Part shown: positions 18,275-27,429 of the stretch, in pieces
How the letters are laid out: every line of letters starts with the position of its first letter
Numbering within the stretch: position 1 is the stretch's first letter
Source: Streptomyces sp. NBC_01669
GTDB taxonomy: Bacteria > Actinomycetota > Actinomycetes > Streptomycetales > Streptomycetaceae
DNA: 64,000 bases
Assembly (NCBI RefSeq): GCF_026339735.1
Contig: NZ_JAPEQG010000001.1
Location: 7,090,501-7,154,500, forward strand
Reading direction: 5' to 3'
Translations under genes and position numbers: made by a program
The notes under the pieces: model-generated
The model's database searches: none
The model's input: only the letters and a program-made list of their open reading frames with translations
Told to the model about the DNA's origin: nothing

Positions 18275-21200
18275 GCCCTCGCCCCGTCTCCCGTGGTCTC
18301 GCCGCAGCCAAGGCCCAAGCGCTTGACGGCCGCCGTCAGCACCAGGAATGGCTCGACCTCACCGAGGTCTCCGGCCCGTTCCTCACCATGCCGGTCCTCC
18401 GCCAGGCATGGCCGCAGCTCGACACCCTGGAGAAGGACGAACGGGCCCGTCTGCGCGCCCGTCACGCCGACTGGCAGAACGACACCACCGCGGGCCGCGA
18501 CGAGTGGGTCGCCTACGTCCTGCGCTCCCTCCTCGGCTGGGGCGACGCACTCACGCTGCGCCAGGGCGAGTCCGACGACCTCGGACTCGACCGCCTCACC
18601 CTCCACGTCCCGGAACACGGCGCCGTCCTGTGCCCCGACTTTGCCCTTGTCGAACCGGGTACTGACCTCGCTACCGAACCCAACACCGCGGCCGCCGCCA
18701 AACGCGTACGTCTTCTCGGCACGACCGTGCCCGCCGGAACCGTCCCCACCTCCCGCGCCGCCGCGGGCGGCGACTGGGCGGCGGCCCCAGCCGACCGCCT
18801 CGCCCGGCTGCTGCGCCACCACGACATCCCGCTCGGCCTGGTCACCGACGGCCGCTGGTGGTGCCTGGTCTGGGCGCCCATCGGCGGCGTCACGACCACC
18901 GCCGTCTTCGACACCATCGGCTGGAACGAGGCCGCCGAACGCAACGTCGTCCGCGCCTTCGTCTCCCTCCTGCGCCGCCGCCGCTTCTTCGAGTACGAGG
19001 AGGCCGAGACACTGGTCGGCCTGCTCAAGGCCAGCCTGGCCGCGGGCGAGGATGTCACCGAAGCACTCGGCATCCAGGTCCGCCAAGCCGTCGAACTCCT
19101 CGTCGACGCCATAGGGCGAGCCGACGTCCGCGCGATGGACGCGGGCGCACCGGGCCTGCACGCATCGGGCGTCGCGGCAGGTGAGGTCTACCGGGGCGCG
19201 GTCGCCGTCATGATGCGTGTCGTCTTCCTCCTGTACGCGGAGGAGCGCGGCCTGCTCCCGGCGGACAACGAGGTGTACGCGACGGCATACTCCGCCCGCT
19301 TCCTGCGCGCCGAACTCAAGGCCCGCGCCGACGCGGACGGCGAGAGCGCCCTGGAACACACCACCTCCGCCTGGCACCGCCTGATAGCCCTCTTCCACGC
19401 GGTGTACGGAGGAGTCGACCACCCCGAGCTGCAGCTGCCCGCGTACGACGGCTCGATCTTCGCCCCCGACACGTACGCCTGGCTCGAACTCACCACCCCG
19501 CTCCTCCCGATCGACGACCGCACCGTCCTGCACATGCTCCAGTCGGTGCAGGAGGTCCGCGTCGGCACGGGCAAGAACGCCGAAGTCCGCACCCTGAGCT
19601 TCCGCGCCCTGGACGTCGAGCAGATCGGTTACGTGTACGAGGGCCTGCTCTCGTACGGCGGCGAGCGTGCGGTCGAGGACATGGTCGGACTGATCGGTCC
19701 GGAGGGTCTTGAACACGAGGTGCCGTTGCGCGAGCTGGAGTTGCTGGCCGCGAAGCCCGGTGGGTCGGTCAAGTCCCTCGCCAAAGCGATCCACGACAAG
19801 TGGAACGACCCGAAGCCCCCGGCGAGCGCGGCCAAGCTGGAGAAGCTGCTTGCCCCCGCCAAGGACGGGGTGGAGGCCCGCAGGCAGTTGAACGCCGTGA
19901 CGAAGGACGCGGCCCTGAGCGAACGCCTGTTGCCATTCTTCGACATCCTGCGCCGGGACCTCCGTGACCTGCCGATGGTCATCCCGAACGGTTCGCTGTA
20001 CGTCACCGAGTCTACGCTCCGCAAGAACACTGGCACGCACTACACGCCCCGCTTTCTGGCCGAGGACGTCGTCCGGCACGCGCTGGAACCCCTGGTCTAC
20101 GAGCCGGGCCCGCTGCAGACGTCGGACACGGGGGAGTGGCGGCTCAAGTCGCCCGAACAGATCCTGAAGCTGAAGGTCGCGGACATCGCTATGGGCTCGG
20201 CGGCCTTCCTGGTCGCAGCCTGCCGTTACCTGGGCGACCGCCTGATCGAGGCATGGGAGAACGAGGGCCGCACGGACGCGATGACGTACCGGGCGGGCCG
20301 GGCGGTGGACGCGGTGACGGCTGCGGACGCGGAGCAGGACCCGGTGGTCGTCGAATCGCGTCGCCAAATAATTGAGCACTGCCTGTACGGGGTGGACATC
20401 AACCCGATGGCAGTGGAGATGGCCAAGCTGTCGCTGTGGCTGGTTTCGATGGACCCGACTCGCCCATTCACGTTCCTGGACGACCGGCTGGTGGCGGGGG
20501 ACTCGCTGCTGGGCGTGCACAGCATGGAGCAGCTGCAGTCGGTGCATTTGAAGCCGCAGCAGCAGTCCGACGTACTGGCCGAGCAGGCGCGGCAGTTGGT
20601 GGACCAGCTGACGCATGAGCGCCTGGCGATCACGGCGATCAAGGGCGTGGACCTGCCCGCGCTTCAGCGGAAGCGCGCGGGTCTTGCGGAGGTCAACCGC
20701 CACTCGCGGCGGCTGCGCCTGGTAGGCGACCTGATCGCGGGGGCCGCGCTGGCGACGTGCGCGTCGGGCCGCGTGGAGTGGTACGCGCCGGACGGCGGCG
20801 ACCGGGTCAAGGACCTGTTCCCGCAGGCGGCGTGGATCGTGGAGACGATCGTCGCGGACGGCGTCGAGGACGACTCGGACGTGGTGCGCGAGGCGCGGGC
20901 CACGGCGGAGGAATGGCTGGCGGCGGAACTGCCGGAGGGGGGACTGGAACAGCGGCCGGTGCATTGGCCGTTGGTGTTTCCAGAGGTGTTTTCGCTGGGG
21001 GGCGGGTTTGATGCGATTTTGGGCAACCCGCCATTTCTGGGCGGCAGGAAACTCACCGGGGTGTTCGGAGAGGCATACCGAGAGTTTCTAGTGAGATATC
21101 TTGCAGGAGGAAAGCGGGGTAGCGCGGACTTGGTGGCTTATTTCGAGCTCCGCGCACATGAGCTGCTTAACAGAAATGGTCAGTCAGGACTGATCGCCAC

Positions 21201-22578
21201 GAACACGCTCGCGCAGGGTGAGACACGTGATGTGGGCCTAGATCAACTAACGGCCGCAGGAGTAGTAATCCGACGGGCTATCAAGAGCGCGCCCTGGCCT
21301 TCGAATTCTGCGGTGCTGGAGTACTGCGCAGTTTGGACAAGTAAGACACCCGTGGCGGCAGAGGGGGTGACGATGTTGGGCGGGGTTATCGCGCCAAACG
21401 GCATATCGACATCGTTGAATCCGGCGACACGAGAGACCTCGTGGGCCGAGCCGTTGGAGGTAAATGCCGATGTATCGTTCCAGGGTGCAATCGTGCTAGG
21501 GCTCGGCTTCACTCTGCCCGAAGCGGAAGCTCGTGCTTGGATCGGAGAGAACGAGCGGTATGCGGATGTGCTCTTCCCCTATCTTAATGGTCAGGACGTC
21601 AACAATCGTCCGGATCACGGAACGGACCGGTGGGTCGTCAACTTTCATAATTGGCCGCTAGAAAAAGCTCGGCTGTACGAGAGGGCTTACGATCAGATTG
21701 AGCGAGAGGTAAAGCCTGAGCGCCAGCGTCGGGATGCGTCAGGAAGTTACGTGCTTCGTAAGCCGCTTCCCCAGCGGTACTGGCACTATGCAGACAAGCG
21801 ACCCGCATTGACTGCGGCTCTTTCATCGCTTCAACGTTGTATCGTGATTACACTGAGCAGTGCTACACAGATTCCGGTCATGGTTCCAATCGGATCAGTG
21901 TTCTCGCACATGCTGGTCGTCATTCCTAGCGACGACTTTGCCCAGCTTGGACTCCGGACTAGTGCGGTGCAGTATTGGTGGACGGCCGAAAGGTGTTCCA
22001 GTCTTAAGTCTGATCTGCGCTTCACGCCATCCGACGCGGTAAGGCCTTTGGTTCAACCGCCACTCACCGAGCGTCTACGAAACGCTGGTACTCACCTTGA
22101 CTCCTACCGCCGCGAACTGATGATCCGCCGCAACGCTGGTCTAACAAGCACCTACAACCTGGTCCACAACTGCGACTGCCACGACGAAGACATCGTCGAG
22201 CTCCGCCGCATCCACGAGGAGATCGACCGCGCCACCGTCGAGGCATACGGCTGGTTCGACCTGCTGGACGACTCCGGGCAGACCCCGCACGCGGACCCGA
22301 CCCACGAAACGTTCCCTCTCGACCACGGCTTCCACGAGACCGACCAGGGCACCCGCTACACCATCGGCCTTCTCGCCCGGACCGAGATCATCGACCGGCT
22401 GCGCCAGCTGAACCACCAGGCGTACGCCGACGAGGTCCACCTCGGCCTGCACAAGAAGCCGGCGAAGCACCCGGACATGCCGAAGCCCTCCGCCGATGCC
22501 ATCCGGAAGCGCAAGGAGCAGCTGGCAGCGCGAGGCGGTTCGGATTTCGGTGAGGGCGCTGAGGGCGCCCTCTTCTGA
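18271..22578 (+). CDS. drmMI: DISARM class 1 adenine methylase DrmMI
   Basis: A 1,435-aa Eco57I/PglX-like N6-adenine methyltransferase, which marks host DNA as self in DISARM. SAM motif I is the variant DIAMGSAAFLVAACRYLG (near residue 640). Catalytic motif IV is LGNPPFLGG (near 920). The N-terminal 600 residues are the large helical region usual for this family. Residues about 925-1,290 carry the presumed target-recognition domain, encoded by clearly lower-GC DNA than the rest. The last 130 residues return to high GC. The start overlaps the drmD stop (ATGA). Full length, no frameshift seen. Confidence 0.9.
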   Translation: MSPRPVSRGLAAAKAQALDGRRQHQEWLDLTEVSGPFLTMPVLRQAWPQLDTLEKDERARLRARHADWQNDTTAGRDEWVAYVLRSLLGWGDALTLRQGESDDLGLDRLTLHVPEHGAVLCPDFALVEPGTDLATEPNTAAAAKRVRLLGTTVPAGTVPTSRAAAGGDWAAAPADRLARLLRHHDIPLGLVTDGRWWCLVWAPIGGVTTTAVFDTIGWNEAAERNVVRAFVSLLRRRRFFEYEEAETLVGLLKASLAAGEDVTEALGIQVRQAVELLVDAIGRADVRAMDAGAPGLHASGVAAGEVYRGAVAVMMRVVFLLYAEERGLLPADNEVYATAYSARFLRAELKARADADGESALEHTTSAWHRLIALFHAVYGGVDHPELQLPAYDGSIFAPDTYAWLELTTPLLPIDDRTVLHMLQSVQEVRVGTGKNAEVRTLSFRALDVEQIGYVYEGLLSYGGERAVEDMVGLIGPEGLEHEVPLRELELLAAKPGGSVKSLAKAIHDKWNDPKPPASAAKLEKLLAPAKDGVEARRQLNAVTKDAALSERLLPFFDILRRDLRDLPMVIPNGSLYVTESTLRKNTGTHYTPRFLAEDVVRHALEPLVYEPGPLQTSDTGEWRLKSPEQILKLKVADIAMGSAAFLVAACRYLGDRLIEAWENEGRTDAMTYRAGRAVDAVTAADAEQDPVVVESRRQIIEHCLYGVDINPMAVEMAKLSLWLVSMDPTRPFTFLDDRLVAGDSLLGVHSMEQLQSVHLKPQQQSDVLAEQARQLVDQLTHERLAITAIKGVDLPALQRKRAGLAEVNRHSRRLRLVGDLIAGAALATCASGRVEWYAPDGGDRVKDLFPQAAWIVETIVADGVEDDSDVVREARATAEEWLAAELPEGGLEQRPVHWPLVFPEVFSLGGGFDAILGNPPFLGGRKLTGVFGEAYREFLVRYLAGGKRGSADLVAYFELRAHELLNRNGQSGLIATNTLAQGETRDVGLDQLTAAGVVIRRAIKSAPWPSNSAVLEYCAVWTSKTPVAAEGVTMLGGVIAPNGISTSLNPATRETSWAEPLEVNADVSFQGAIVLGLGFTLPEAEARAWIGENERYADVLFPYLNGQDVNNRPDHGTDRWVVNFHNWPLEKARLYERAYDQIEREVKPERQRRDASGSYVLRKPLPQRYWHYADKRPALTAALSSLQRCIVITLSSATQIPVMVPIGSVFSHMLVVIPSDDFAQLGLRTSAVQYWWTAERCSSLKSDLRFTPSDAVRPLVQPPLTERLRNAGTHLDSYRRELMIRRNAGLTSTYNLVHNCDCHDEDIVELRRIHEEIDRATVEAYGWFDLLDDSGQTPHADPTHETFPLDHGFHETDQGTRYTIGLLARTEIIDRLRQLNHQAYADEVHLGLHKKPAKHPDMPKPSADAIRKRKEQLAARGGSDFGEGAEGALF
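21030..22140 (+). other. Low-GC segment inside drmMI (presumed target-recognition domain)
   Basis: Just after the NPPF motif the base composition falls: the line 21061-21120 has 31 G/C of 60, whereas drmD and the front of drmMI run around 70-80% by eye. It rises again near 22,141. Both edges are fairly sharp and fall within one reading frame. This fits replacement of the target-recognition module by recombination; relaxed selection is a weaker alternative. Confidence 0.6.
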
Positions 22579-22975
22579 GGGCTTTGCCGACCCAACTCAA
22601 AAAATTCCGTATGGCCAACCAGATCTTCTGCCGTTCGAGCTTCTAACCCTCGGTCGAAACTGTCGGGCATGCCACTCTCTGGCCAGTCGTAGCCACATTG
22701 CTCTCTCGGGGGTTAGTCGGTTTGCACCTCTGTCTTTAGAGGCGCTAGGACATATTGGAGCGGCGGTTGGGAATTGGGCGAAAGCGCGGCTCAAGCGGCG
22801 ATCGCACCGCGTGGCCGGGCGATGGGCGGAAGGTCGCGGGGGCGAAGTCGCTCCCGGGGTGCTTCTGGGCGGGAAGGCTTCAGACGGCAGGGAATCGCGG
22901 GGCTCGTCCGCTGGCTGTCGGAGGTCACCGTCAAAATGTGGGGAAACAAGCCAGGACGACGAACGGAACCGCGGC
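22579..22975. other. Intergenic region after drmMI
   Basis: About 400 bases of mixed composition without a convincing gene. It begins with a short A-run after drmMI and becomes lower in GC. It is one edge of the cargo block that separates drmD-drmMI from the rest of the island. Confidence 0.4.
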
Positions 22976-23488
22976 ATGGGCTACAAGAACGAAGCTGAGA
23001 TCATGCAGGAGCTTGGGATCGAGTCCTGGAGGAACCTCTCCAAAGACAAGATGATCAGGTTCGCGGCAATGATGCCTGACATGGACACAGAGGTGGCTCT
23101 AAAGATCGTTGAGCAGTTCCCCGTGTTCAAGGAGTTCGCCATGGACACTGTGGATGCGATGGAGAAAGCGCATGAGTCCACGCTCTCGGCGAACAAGCAA
23201 AGCCAGGAATATGTACACCAGGCCTTCCAGGAGATCAGGGAAATCCTCAAGGGCGAACTCAGCAAGGGCGACCTGAGTTGGGAAGAGAAGAAGTTCCTCA
23301 TCGAGAGGATCCAGGAAACTGGAAGGCTCGAGTTCCAGAAGGACAGTGAGAACAAGAAGTTCTTGGATGGGGTGCTCAAGAAGGTGGTGGTTGGCGCTGG
23401 TGCTGCACTGGCTCTAGGCGTGGTTTTTGTCGGCGGCAAGCTGATGGCAGAAAGTAAGGACAGCCCCGAAGACTCCCCGGAGGCTTGA
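22976..23488 (+). CDS. Small C-terminally anchored membrane protein, unknown function
   Basis: A 170-aa protein I do not recognise. The first 130 residues are charged and helix-rich, with methionine- and lysine-rich stretches and likely coiled coil (SWEEKKFLIERIQETGRLEF). One hydrophobic segment (VVVGAGAALALGVVFVGGKL, about 135-155) is followed by a short acidic tail, as in a tail-anchored protein. Codon use is much less GC-biased than in its neighbours, which suggests recent transfer. The start ATG 22976 is the first Met consistent with the composition change; the frame stays open further upstream. It follows drmMI on the same strand but about 400 bases away, so membership in the defence operon is doubtful. 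Ends before a strong terminator. Confidence 0.65.
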   Translation: MGYKNEAEIMQELGIESWRNLSKDKMIRFAAMMPDMDTEVALKIVEQFPVFKEFAMDTVDAMEKAHESTLSANKQSQEYVHQAFQEIREILKGELSKGDLSWEEKKFLIERIQETGRLEFQKDSENKKFLDGVLKKVVVGAGAALALGVVFVGGKLMAESKDSPEDSPEA

Positions 23489-23540
23489 CCAAGTCTCTTC
23501 AGGTAAATAGGCGCGCTTTGGATGAGCTTGCGCGATCTGT

Positions 23541-23579
23541 GTGCTCGCCCATGTCACGCGCGGTGACGTGGGCGAGCAC
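23541..23579. terminator. 17-bp stem-loop terminator between convergent genes
   Basis: Arms GTGCTCGCCCATGTCAC and GTGACGTGGGCGAGCAC pair over 17 positions with one G-U pair and a 5-base loop. It separates the small membrane protein gene from the DUF397 gene on the other strand. Confidence 0.85.
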
Positions 23580-23597
23580 GTTGACGTGAGCGGTGTC

Positions 23598-23813
23598 CTA
23601 TCCTTCAGTTTTGCTAGCCAAGGTAACGAACAATCCCCACGCACCCCGGCTGGCCCGTAGCACTGGTCCACCGCCCGCAACCTTCGAGTCCCGCACGAAC
23701 ACCGCGTCGCGTCCGCCAGCCACCTCCACGCAGTCGCCACCGTCCGACCCGCTGTAGCTGCTCTTGAACCAGCGCAGCTCGTCAACGTTTCCGGTTACCT
23801 GCTCCACGCTCAT
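23598..23813 (-). CDS. DUF397 protein (locus 1)
   Basis: A 71-aa protein with the DUF397 core LRWFKSSYSGSDGGDCVEVA and the VRDSKVAGGGPVL segment. Genes of this family nearly always follow an XRE/DUF5753 regulator in Streptomyces, as here (ATGA overlap with the regulator stop). Members of such pairs influence antibiotic production and development (WhiJ- and AbaA-like loci); DUF397 proteins are thought to bind or antagonise the regulator. It is a close paralogue of the gene at 27,223. Confidence 0.9.
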   Translation of the reverse strand: MSVEQVTGNVDELRWFKSSYSGSDGGDCVEVAGGRDAVFVRDSKVAGGGPVLRASRGAWGLFVTLASKTEG

Positions 23814-24655
23814 GTCTCTCCCACCAGCCGTTCGATGAGCCGCGCAGACGCCTCGACGTTCAGGGCCTGCGATCGCAGCTTGCCATACCGCAACCCGAAC
23901 GAGCTGACCTCTGCCGGATCACCGACGACACACCCAACACCCTGTGACTCGAAGTAGCCGAGGTGCCGGAGTTCCTTCGTCTGAACCGTCACGAATGGCC
24001 CGTTCTTCCCAGGATGGAACCCCTGCCCGGCAGGCATGACCTGAACCTCTACGTTGCGCAACGTGCCTGCTTTCAGCAGGTGTTGCCATTGCGAGCGCAT
24101 CACCTCGCCGTCGCCCACCGGGTCGCGCAGCGCCTCCTCCCCGATGATGAACGACAACTCCGCCAGCGGATCCCGCGTCAGCAGCTTCTGCCTGCTCAGT
24201 CGCGCCTCCGTGTGCCGGTCGATGATCTCCTCGCTGAACGGCGGGCAGTGGCCGCCGAACACGGCCCGTGCGTACGGCTCCGTCTGCAGCAGGCCCGGCA
24301 CCAGTAGCGGGTCGTACGAGAAGCGGCTCAGCACCTCCGCCTCAATGAGGGCGAAGTTGCGGAAGAACTGCGGGAGCTTCGCCCGGTCCACATCGGCCTG
24401 GAGTACTTCCAGTACCCCGCCCGCAGCCAGCACCCGGTCCGCCGCGACGGTGAACGCCTCCTTCGCGGGTCGTCGCCCCTGCTCGACCGAGGCGACCTGT
24501 TCCAGGGAGTAGCCGATGGCATCTCCGAGTGCCTGCTGGTTCAACTCGGCCCGCTTGCACAGGTGCTGGAGAAGCTTGCCGTAGGCCACCCACACCCCTG
24601 GCAGCTCGCTGTCCTCCTTCGTCTTCGCCGCACGGCCGTTCCGCGTGTCCCGCAT
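23810..24655 (-). CDS. XRE-family regulator with DUF5753 domain (locus 1)
   Basis: A 281-aa WhiJ-like regulator. The helix-turn-helix lies at about residues 25-75 (AELNQQALGDAIGYSLEQVASVEQG). The rest is the DUF5753 ligand/partner domain, with landmark SRFSYDPLLVPGLLQTEPYA. It starts at ATG 24655 after GAGG. Its promoter region has been interrupted: an IS4-family element is inserted 62 bases upstream, leaving the presumed triple operator (26,201-26,231) about 1.5 kb away. Expression of this copy may thus be altered or lost. It is a close paralogue of the regulator at 27,426-28,274. Confidence 0.9.
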   Translation of the reverse strand: MRDTRNGRAAKTKEDSELPGVWVAYGKLLQHLCKRAELNQQALGDAIGYSLEQVASVEQGRRPAKEAFTVAADRVLAAGGVLEVLQADVDRAKLPQFFRNFALIEAEVLSRFSYDPLLVPGLLQTEPYARAVFGGHCPPFSEEIIDRHTEARLSRQKLLTRDPLAELSFIIGEEALRDPVGDGEVMRSQWQHLLKAGTLRNVEVQVMPAGQGFHPGKNGPFVTVQTKELRHLGYFESQGVGCVVGDPAEVSSFGLRYGKLRSQALNVEASARLIERLVGET

Positions 24656-24726
24656 GTGCCCTCACGCCCTTCCGCTCACCCCACTGCGACTGGGCATGGT
24701 TCAACAGAAACGGCCATTCCTAGGAC

Positions 24727-26179
24727 CAATACCGTTCAGTTAGTGGACCCGGATGGTGATGTGGGGGCTGTGTTTGGGCTGGGGCCAGTGTGCGTGGTGG
24801 GAGCGTTTCGCGGCCCATTTCAGGACCTTGCGTTTGACGACTCGCGGGTGTGAGCGTTTTCGGCGGGGTGGGTTGAGGTGTTGGGTGAGCCATCGGATGG
24901 CGTGACGCCATGCTGCGTCGGCCGTGTCAGCGCTCGGAGGGGGAAAATGCGCCCTGCGCGACTGAACGGCGGGCGATGCGGAGGGCCTTGACGAAGGAGA
25001 CTCTGTCGGGGTCCTGGCCGGTGTGCGCGGCGGTGTCGGCCATCAGGGTGCGGATGGCGTAGTGGCAGCACAGGTGTCCCCAGATTTCTTGCTGGACAAG
25101 GTCGGGGGCTTTCGAGCGCAGTACCCCGCGGGGCCCGCGTTGATGGGTCTTCAGTTCGTCGAAGGTTGTCTCGATCTCCCATCGTTGGGCATAGACGGCT
25201 GCGAGGTCCTCGGCGCCGACGTCGGCCGGGTCGAGGATCGTGGTCAGCAGCCGGTATTCCTCGGGGTTGTCCCGGCCGTCATCGACCGTGTAGTCGATCA
25301 CTCTGACTGTGAGCGGCTGCGTCGTGGCCCGGTTCGTGCCCGACGTCGGGACGATCCGGGCCAGCCAGGACCCATCGGCCAGTGTTTCCAGATGCCGGGG
25401 CCGCAGGTTCGTTTTCACTCGCCACAGAAGATCCGCGCCCGTGGCGGCGGCCTGCTGCCACAGACGGAACCCGTAGAAGCCCCGGTCGGCCAGGACCAGT
25501 TGGCCCAGCTCCAGCCGACCGACGAGCTGCCGGGACAACTCGATCTCCGACACGCTGCACGGGCCGGTGACAGCGTCGAAGACGGCATGAGTGCCGCATT
25601 CCGCCAATGCCACCAGGCGGGCCTGCGGAAACGCGGACTGCTCCCCCCGGCTGGAAGCCGGCCGCCCGAAGAATTCTGCGTTGGCTGCCGTGTCTGCCAC
25701 ATCCAGGCACGTCCCGTCGATCGCCACCAGACGACGCCCGGCCAGCCACGACCCCGGCGTGTCCGGCCCTGCCAGCGGACGCGCGACCCGCGCGAAGAGA
25801 TCCCGCACCGGCTCGAACCCCAGACGAGCCCTGGCCTGAAAGATCGCCGACTTCGAGGGCGGCGTGAACGACTCCGACCACCCCGACGCCCACGACAGCC
25901 CATCCGTGAGCTGCGCGAACACATCCTCGTAGGAGCCATCCGAATACAGCGCCATCCCCATCGAGAAGTACGCCATCACCCGCGCGGGCAAGGACCGGTG
26001 ACGCCGCTCAGTACGCCCCGCCTCCTCGATCACCGCGTCAACCACATCTGCGGGAAACACCCGCGTCAGCAACCCCACAGACACCAAATCCGACAACCGG
26101 ACATCAGAAGACGGCTTCACCCAACCAGAACGTGGCATCCCCCCACAATAACCCAGAAGCACTTAACTGAACGGTATTG
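24727..26179 (-). mobile_element. IS4-family insertion sequence, 1,453 bp, with 10-bp target duplication
   Basis: Terminal inverted repeats CAATACCGTTCAGTTA are perfect over 16 bp (24727-24742 and 26164-26179). They are flanked by the direct repeat TTCCTAGGAC (24717-24726 and 26180-26189). A 10-bp duplication is usual for IS4-family insertions. The element carries one transposase, which is frameshifted near its end. The intact duplication suggests a fairly recent insertion. Confidence 0.93.
24740..26138 (-). pseudogene. IS4-family DDE transposase with a frameshift near the C-terminus
   Basis: The first frame (26138 to 24927) encodes about 403 aa with the DDE residues in AIDGTCLDVAD, LADRGFYGF and the IS4 YREK signature YAQRWEIETTFDELK. 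It stops at GAFSPSER. Shifting one base in a TTTTCCCCC run restores a further 55-60 codons (SADTADAAWRHAIRWLTQ onward, basic tail) ending at TAA 24740, just inside the left terminal repeat. That tail looks like the normal end of this transposase type, so one extra T is the simplest explanation. Programmed slippage on the T/C run is possible but unproven. The catalytic core is intact, so residual activity cannot be excluded. Confidence 0.82.
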
Positions 26180-26200
26180 TTCCTAGGACACGCCCCCGGA

Positions 26201-26231
26201 CCCGTACAACACCCGTACAAGCCCCGTACAG
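26201..26231. repeat. Three 9-bp iterons at 11-bp spacing (orphaned operator of locus 1)
   Basis: CCCGTACAA occurs at 26201 and 26212, and CCCGTACAG at 26223, so the spacing is exactly 11 bases. The same triplet lies upstream of the paralogous regulator of locus 2. This copy is now separated from its regulator by the IS4-family element. Confidence 0.8.
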
Positions 26232-26355
26232 CGTTCGTCCGCGCCCCGGTCCACCCTCCGCCCAGGTGGCGCATCGCTGTCCCCTCGGGCGCCGAGTCTG
26301 GCGGCAAGGTGATGAACGGCACGACGCCGGGAGCGGTGGGAACTGGGAACTCCCG

Positions 26356-26985
26356 TCAGCGGGCCGAAGTAGCCACAAGCCAGTGCCACGATTCGTTTCG
26401 GTACGTGGTGCCGAACTCATGGACCATGACGAAGTCCTCCATCCACCGCCCACGGCCGTGGTACTTCGCCCTGCACGAGCAGGTGCAGTACGGTCCCTCG
26501 GCGTTCTTGCAGCGGGCGTTGCACCTCTCACTCGGCCTGTACTCGCGGCCCAGGATCAGATGCCTGTGACGCTTCAGGAGCCTGTTGGAAAGCGTCAAGA
26601 AGTGGCCCTTCGGCGCTGTCCAGCAATCGCGTTGCCCATCCCACATCGGCCGAGTGGCCGTCGGCATCATGGTGTTGATCGCAGCGAGGTGGCCCAAGGA
26701 AGTCGTGTTGGGCAGCCAGATGCGCACGTCGCCCGAAGCCGGGAGGGCGAGTGAGGCCAGGTGCCGCTGCTGCCAAGGGGGAAGCCAGTCCGGGGCGGGA
26801 AGCTCGTGGGTCGCCTCCGTCTGGTCGGCGGACGTGTCCTCAGAATCCGTGCCACGTACACCGCGTACGGGCTGTGCCCCTTCCCCCTTGCATCGGAGGT
26901 CGCTGTACGCGGTCAGGAGGTGAGCCGCCACGCGACCCGAGCGGGTCCGTCTGACGGGCTGCGCACAGTGTGGGCACAAGTACAT
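26356..26985 (-). CDS. Zinc-ribbon/cysteine-rich protein, unknown function
   Basis: A 209-aa protein. The N-terminus has a CPHC...H...C zinc-ribbon pattern (CPHCAQPVRRTRSGRVAAH, then RCKG), a form common in short actinobacterial and actinophage proteins. Residues about 155-180 hold a second cluster, CNARCKNAEGPYCTCSCRAKYHG, also seen in actinophage-type proteins as I recall. The middle (VRIWLPNTTSLGHLAAINTM) is not recognised. No clear ribosome site precedes ATG 26985. It lies between the two XRE/DUF397 loci and was probably brought in with mobile DNA. Nucleic-acid binding is a reasonable guess only. Confidence 0.65.
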   Translation of the reverse strand: MYLCPHCAQPVRRTRSGRVAAHLLTAYSDLRCKGEGAQPVRGVRGTDSEDTSADQTEATHELPAPDWLPPWQQRHLASLALPASGDVRIWLPNTTSLGHLAAINTMMPTATRPMWDGQRDCWTAPKGHFLTLSNRLLKRHRHLILGREYRPSERCNARCKNAEGPYCTCSCRAKYHGRGRWMEDFVMVHEFGTTYRNESWHWLVATSAR

Positions 26986-27222
26986 ATCGTATTCTTACAG
27001 CACCTGACGCGGCGGCGGACACCTCCGCGTCGCAGTCAGCCCGGACTCGAGTGGGACCAGCCCACCACTGGTACGACGGGCCAACTGGAATGCCGATGGA
27101 GTGCCTCGGCGCGTGCTCCTGCCGCCTCGGCATTCAGGCCTTGCCCGAGGTACCGCTCGCGCGACGACGTGCCCGACAAGGTGGTGGTGTTCGGAGCGCC
27201 GGGCGATCGGGTTTCGTCGGGG

Positions 27223-27429
27223 TTACCCTCGTGCGAGCGAAGTGAACGCTGCCCACTCATCTCGGCCGACCCGCAGCACCGGCCCGCCACCCGCGACCTT
27301 CGAGTCCCGTACGTAGACCGCACCGTGGTCGGCAGCCACCTCGACGCAGTCCCCACCACTCGTCCCGCTGTAGCTGCTCTTGAACCACGCGAGCTCGAGG
27401 GGCCGCTTCGTCTGCTGGTCGTTACTCAT
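27223..27429 (-). CDS. DUF397 protein (locus 2)
   Basis: A 68-aa protein with core LAWFKSSYSGTSGGDCVEVA and VYVRDSKVAGGGPVLRV. It overlaps the upstream XRE regulator stop by ATGA and is presumably its cognate partner. It is highly similar to the DUF397 gene at 23,598, which indicates duplication or separate acquisition of related loci. Confidence 0.9.
   Translation of the reverse strand: MSNDQQTKRPLELAWFKSSYSGTSGGDCVEVAADHGAVYVRDSKVAGGGPVLRVGRDEWAAFTSLARG

Noticed and set aside
10443-22578. BREX/Pgl interpretation of the left half (methylase plus kinases)
   Set aside because: No PglZ phosphatase, BrxC/PglY ATPase or BrxL; drmD, drmMI and drmABC identify DISARM instead.
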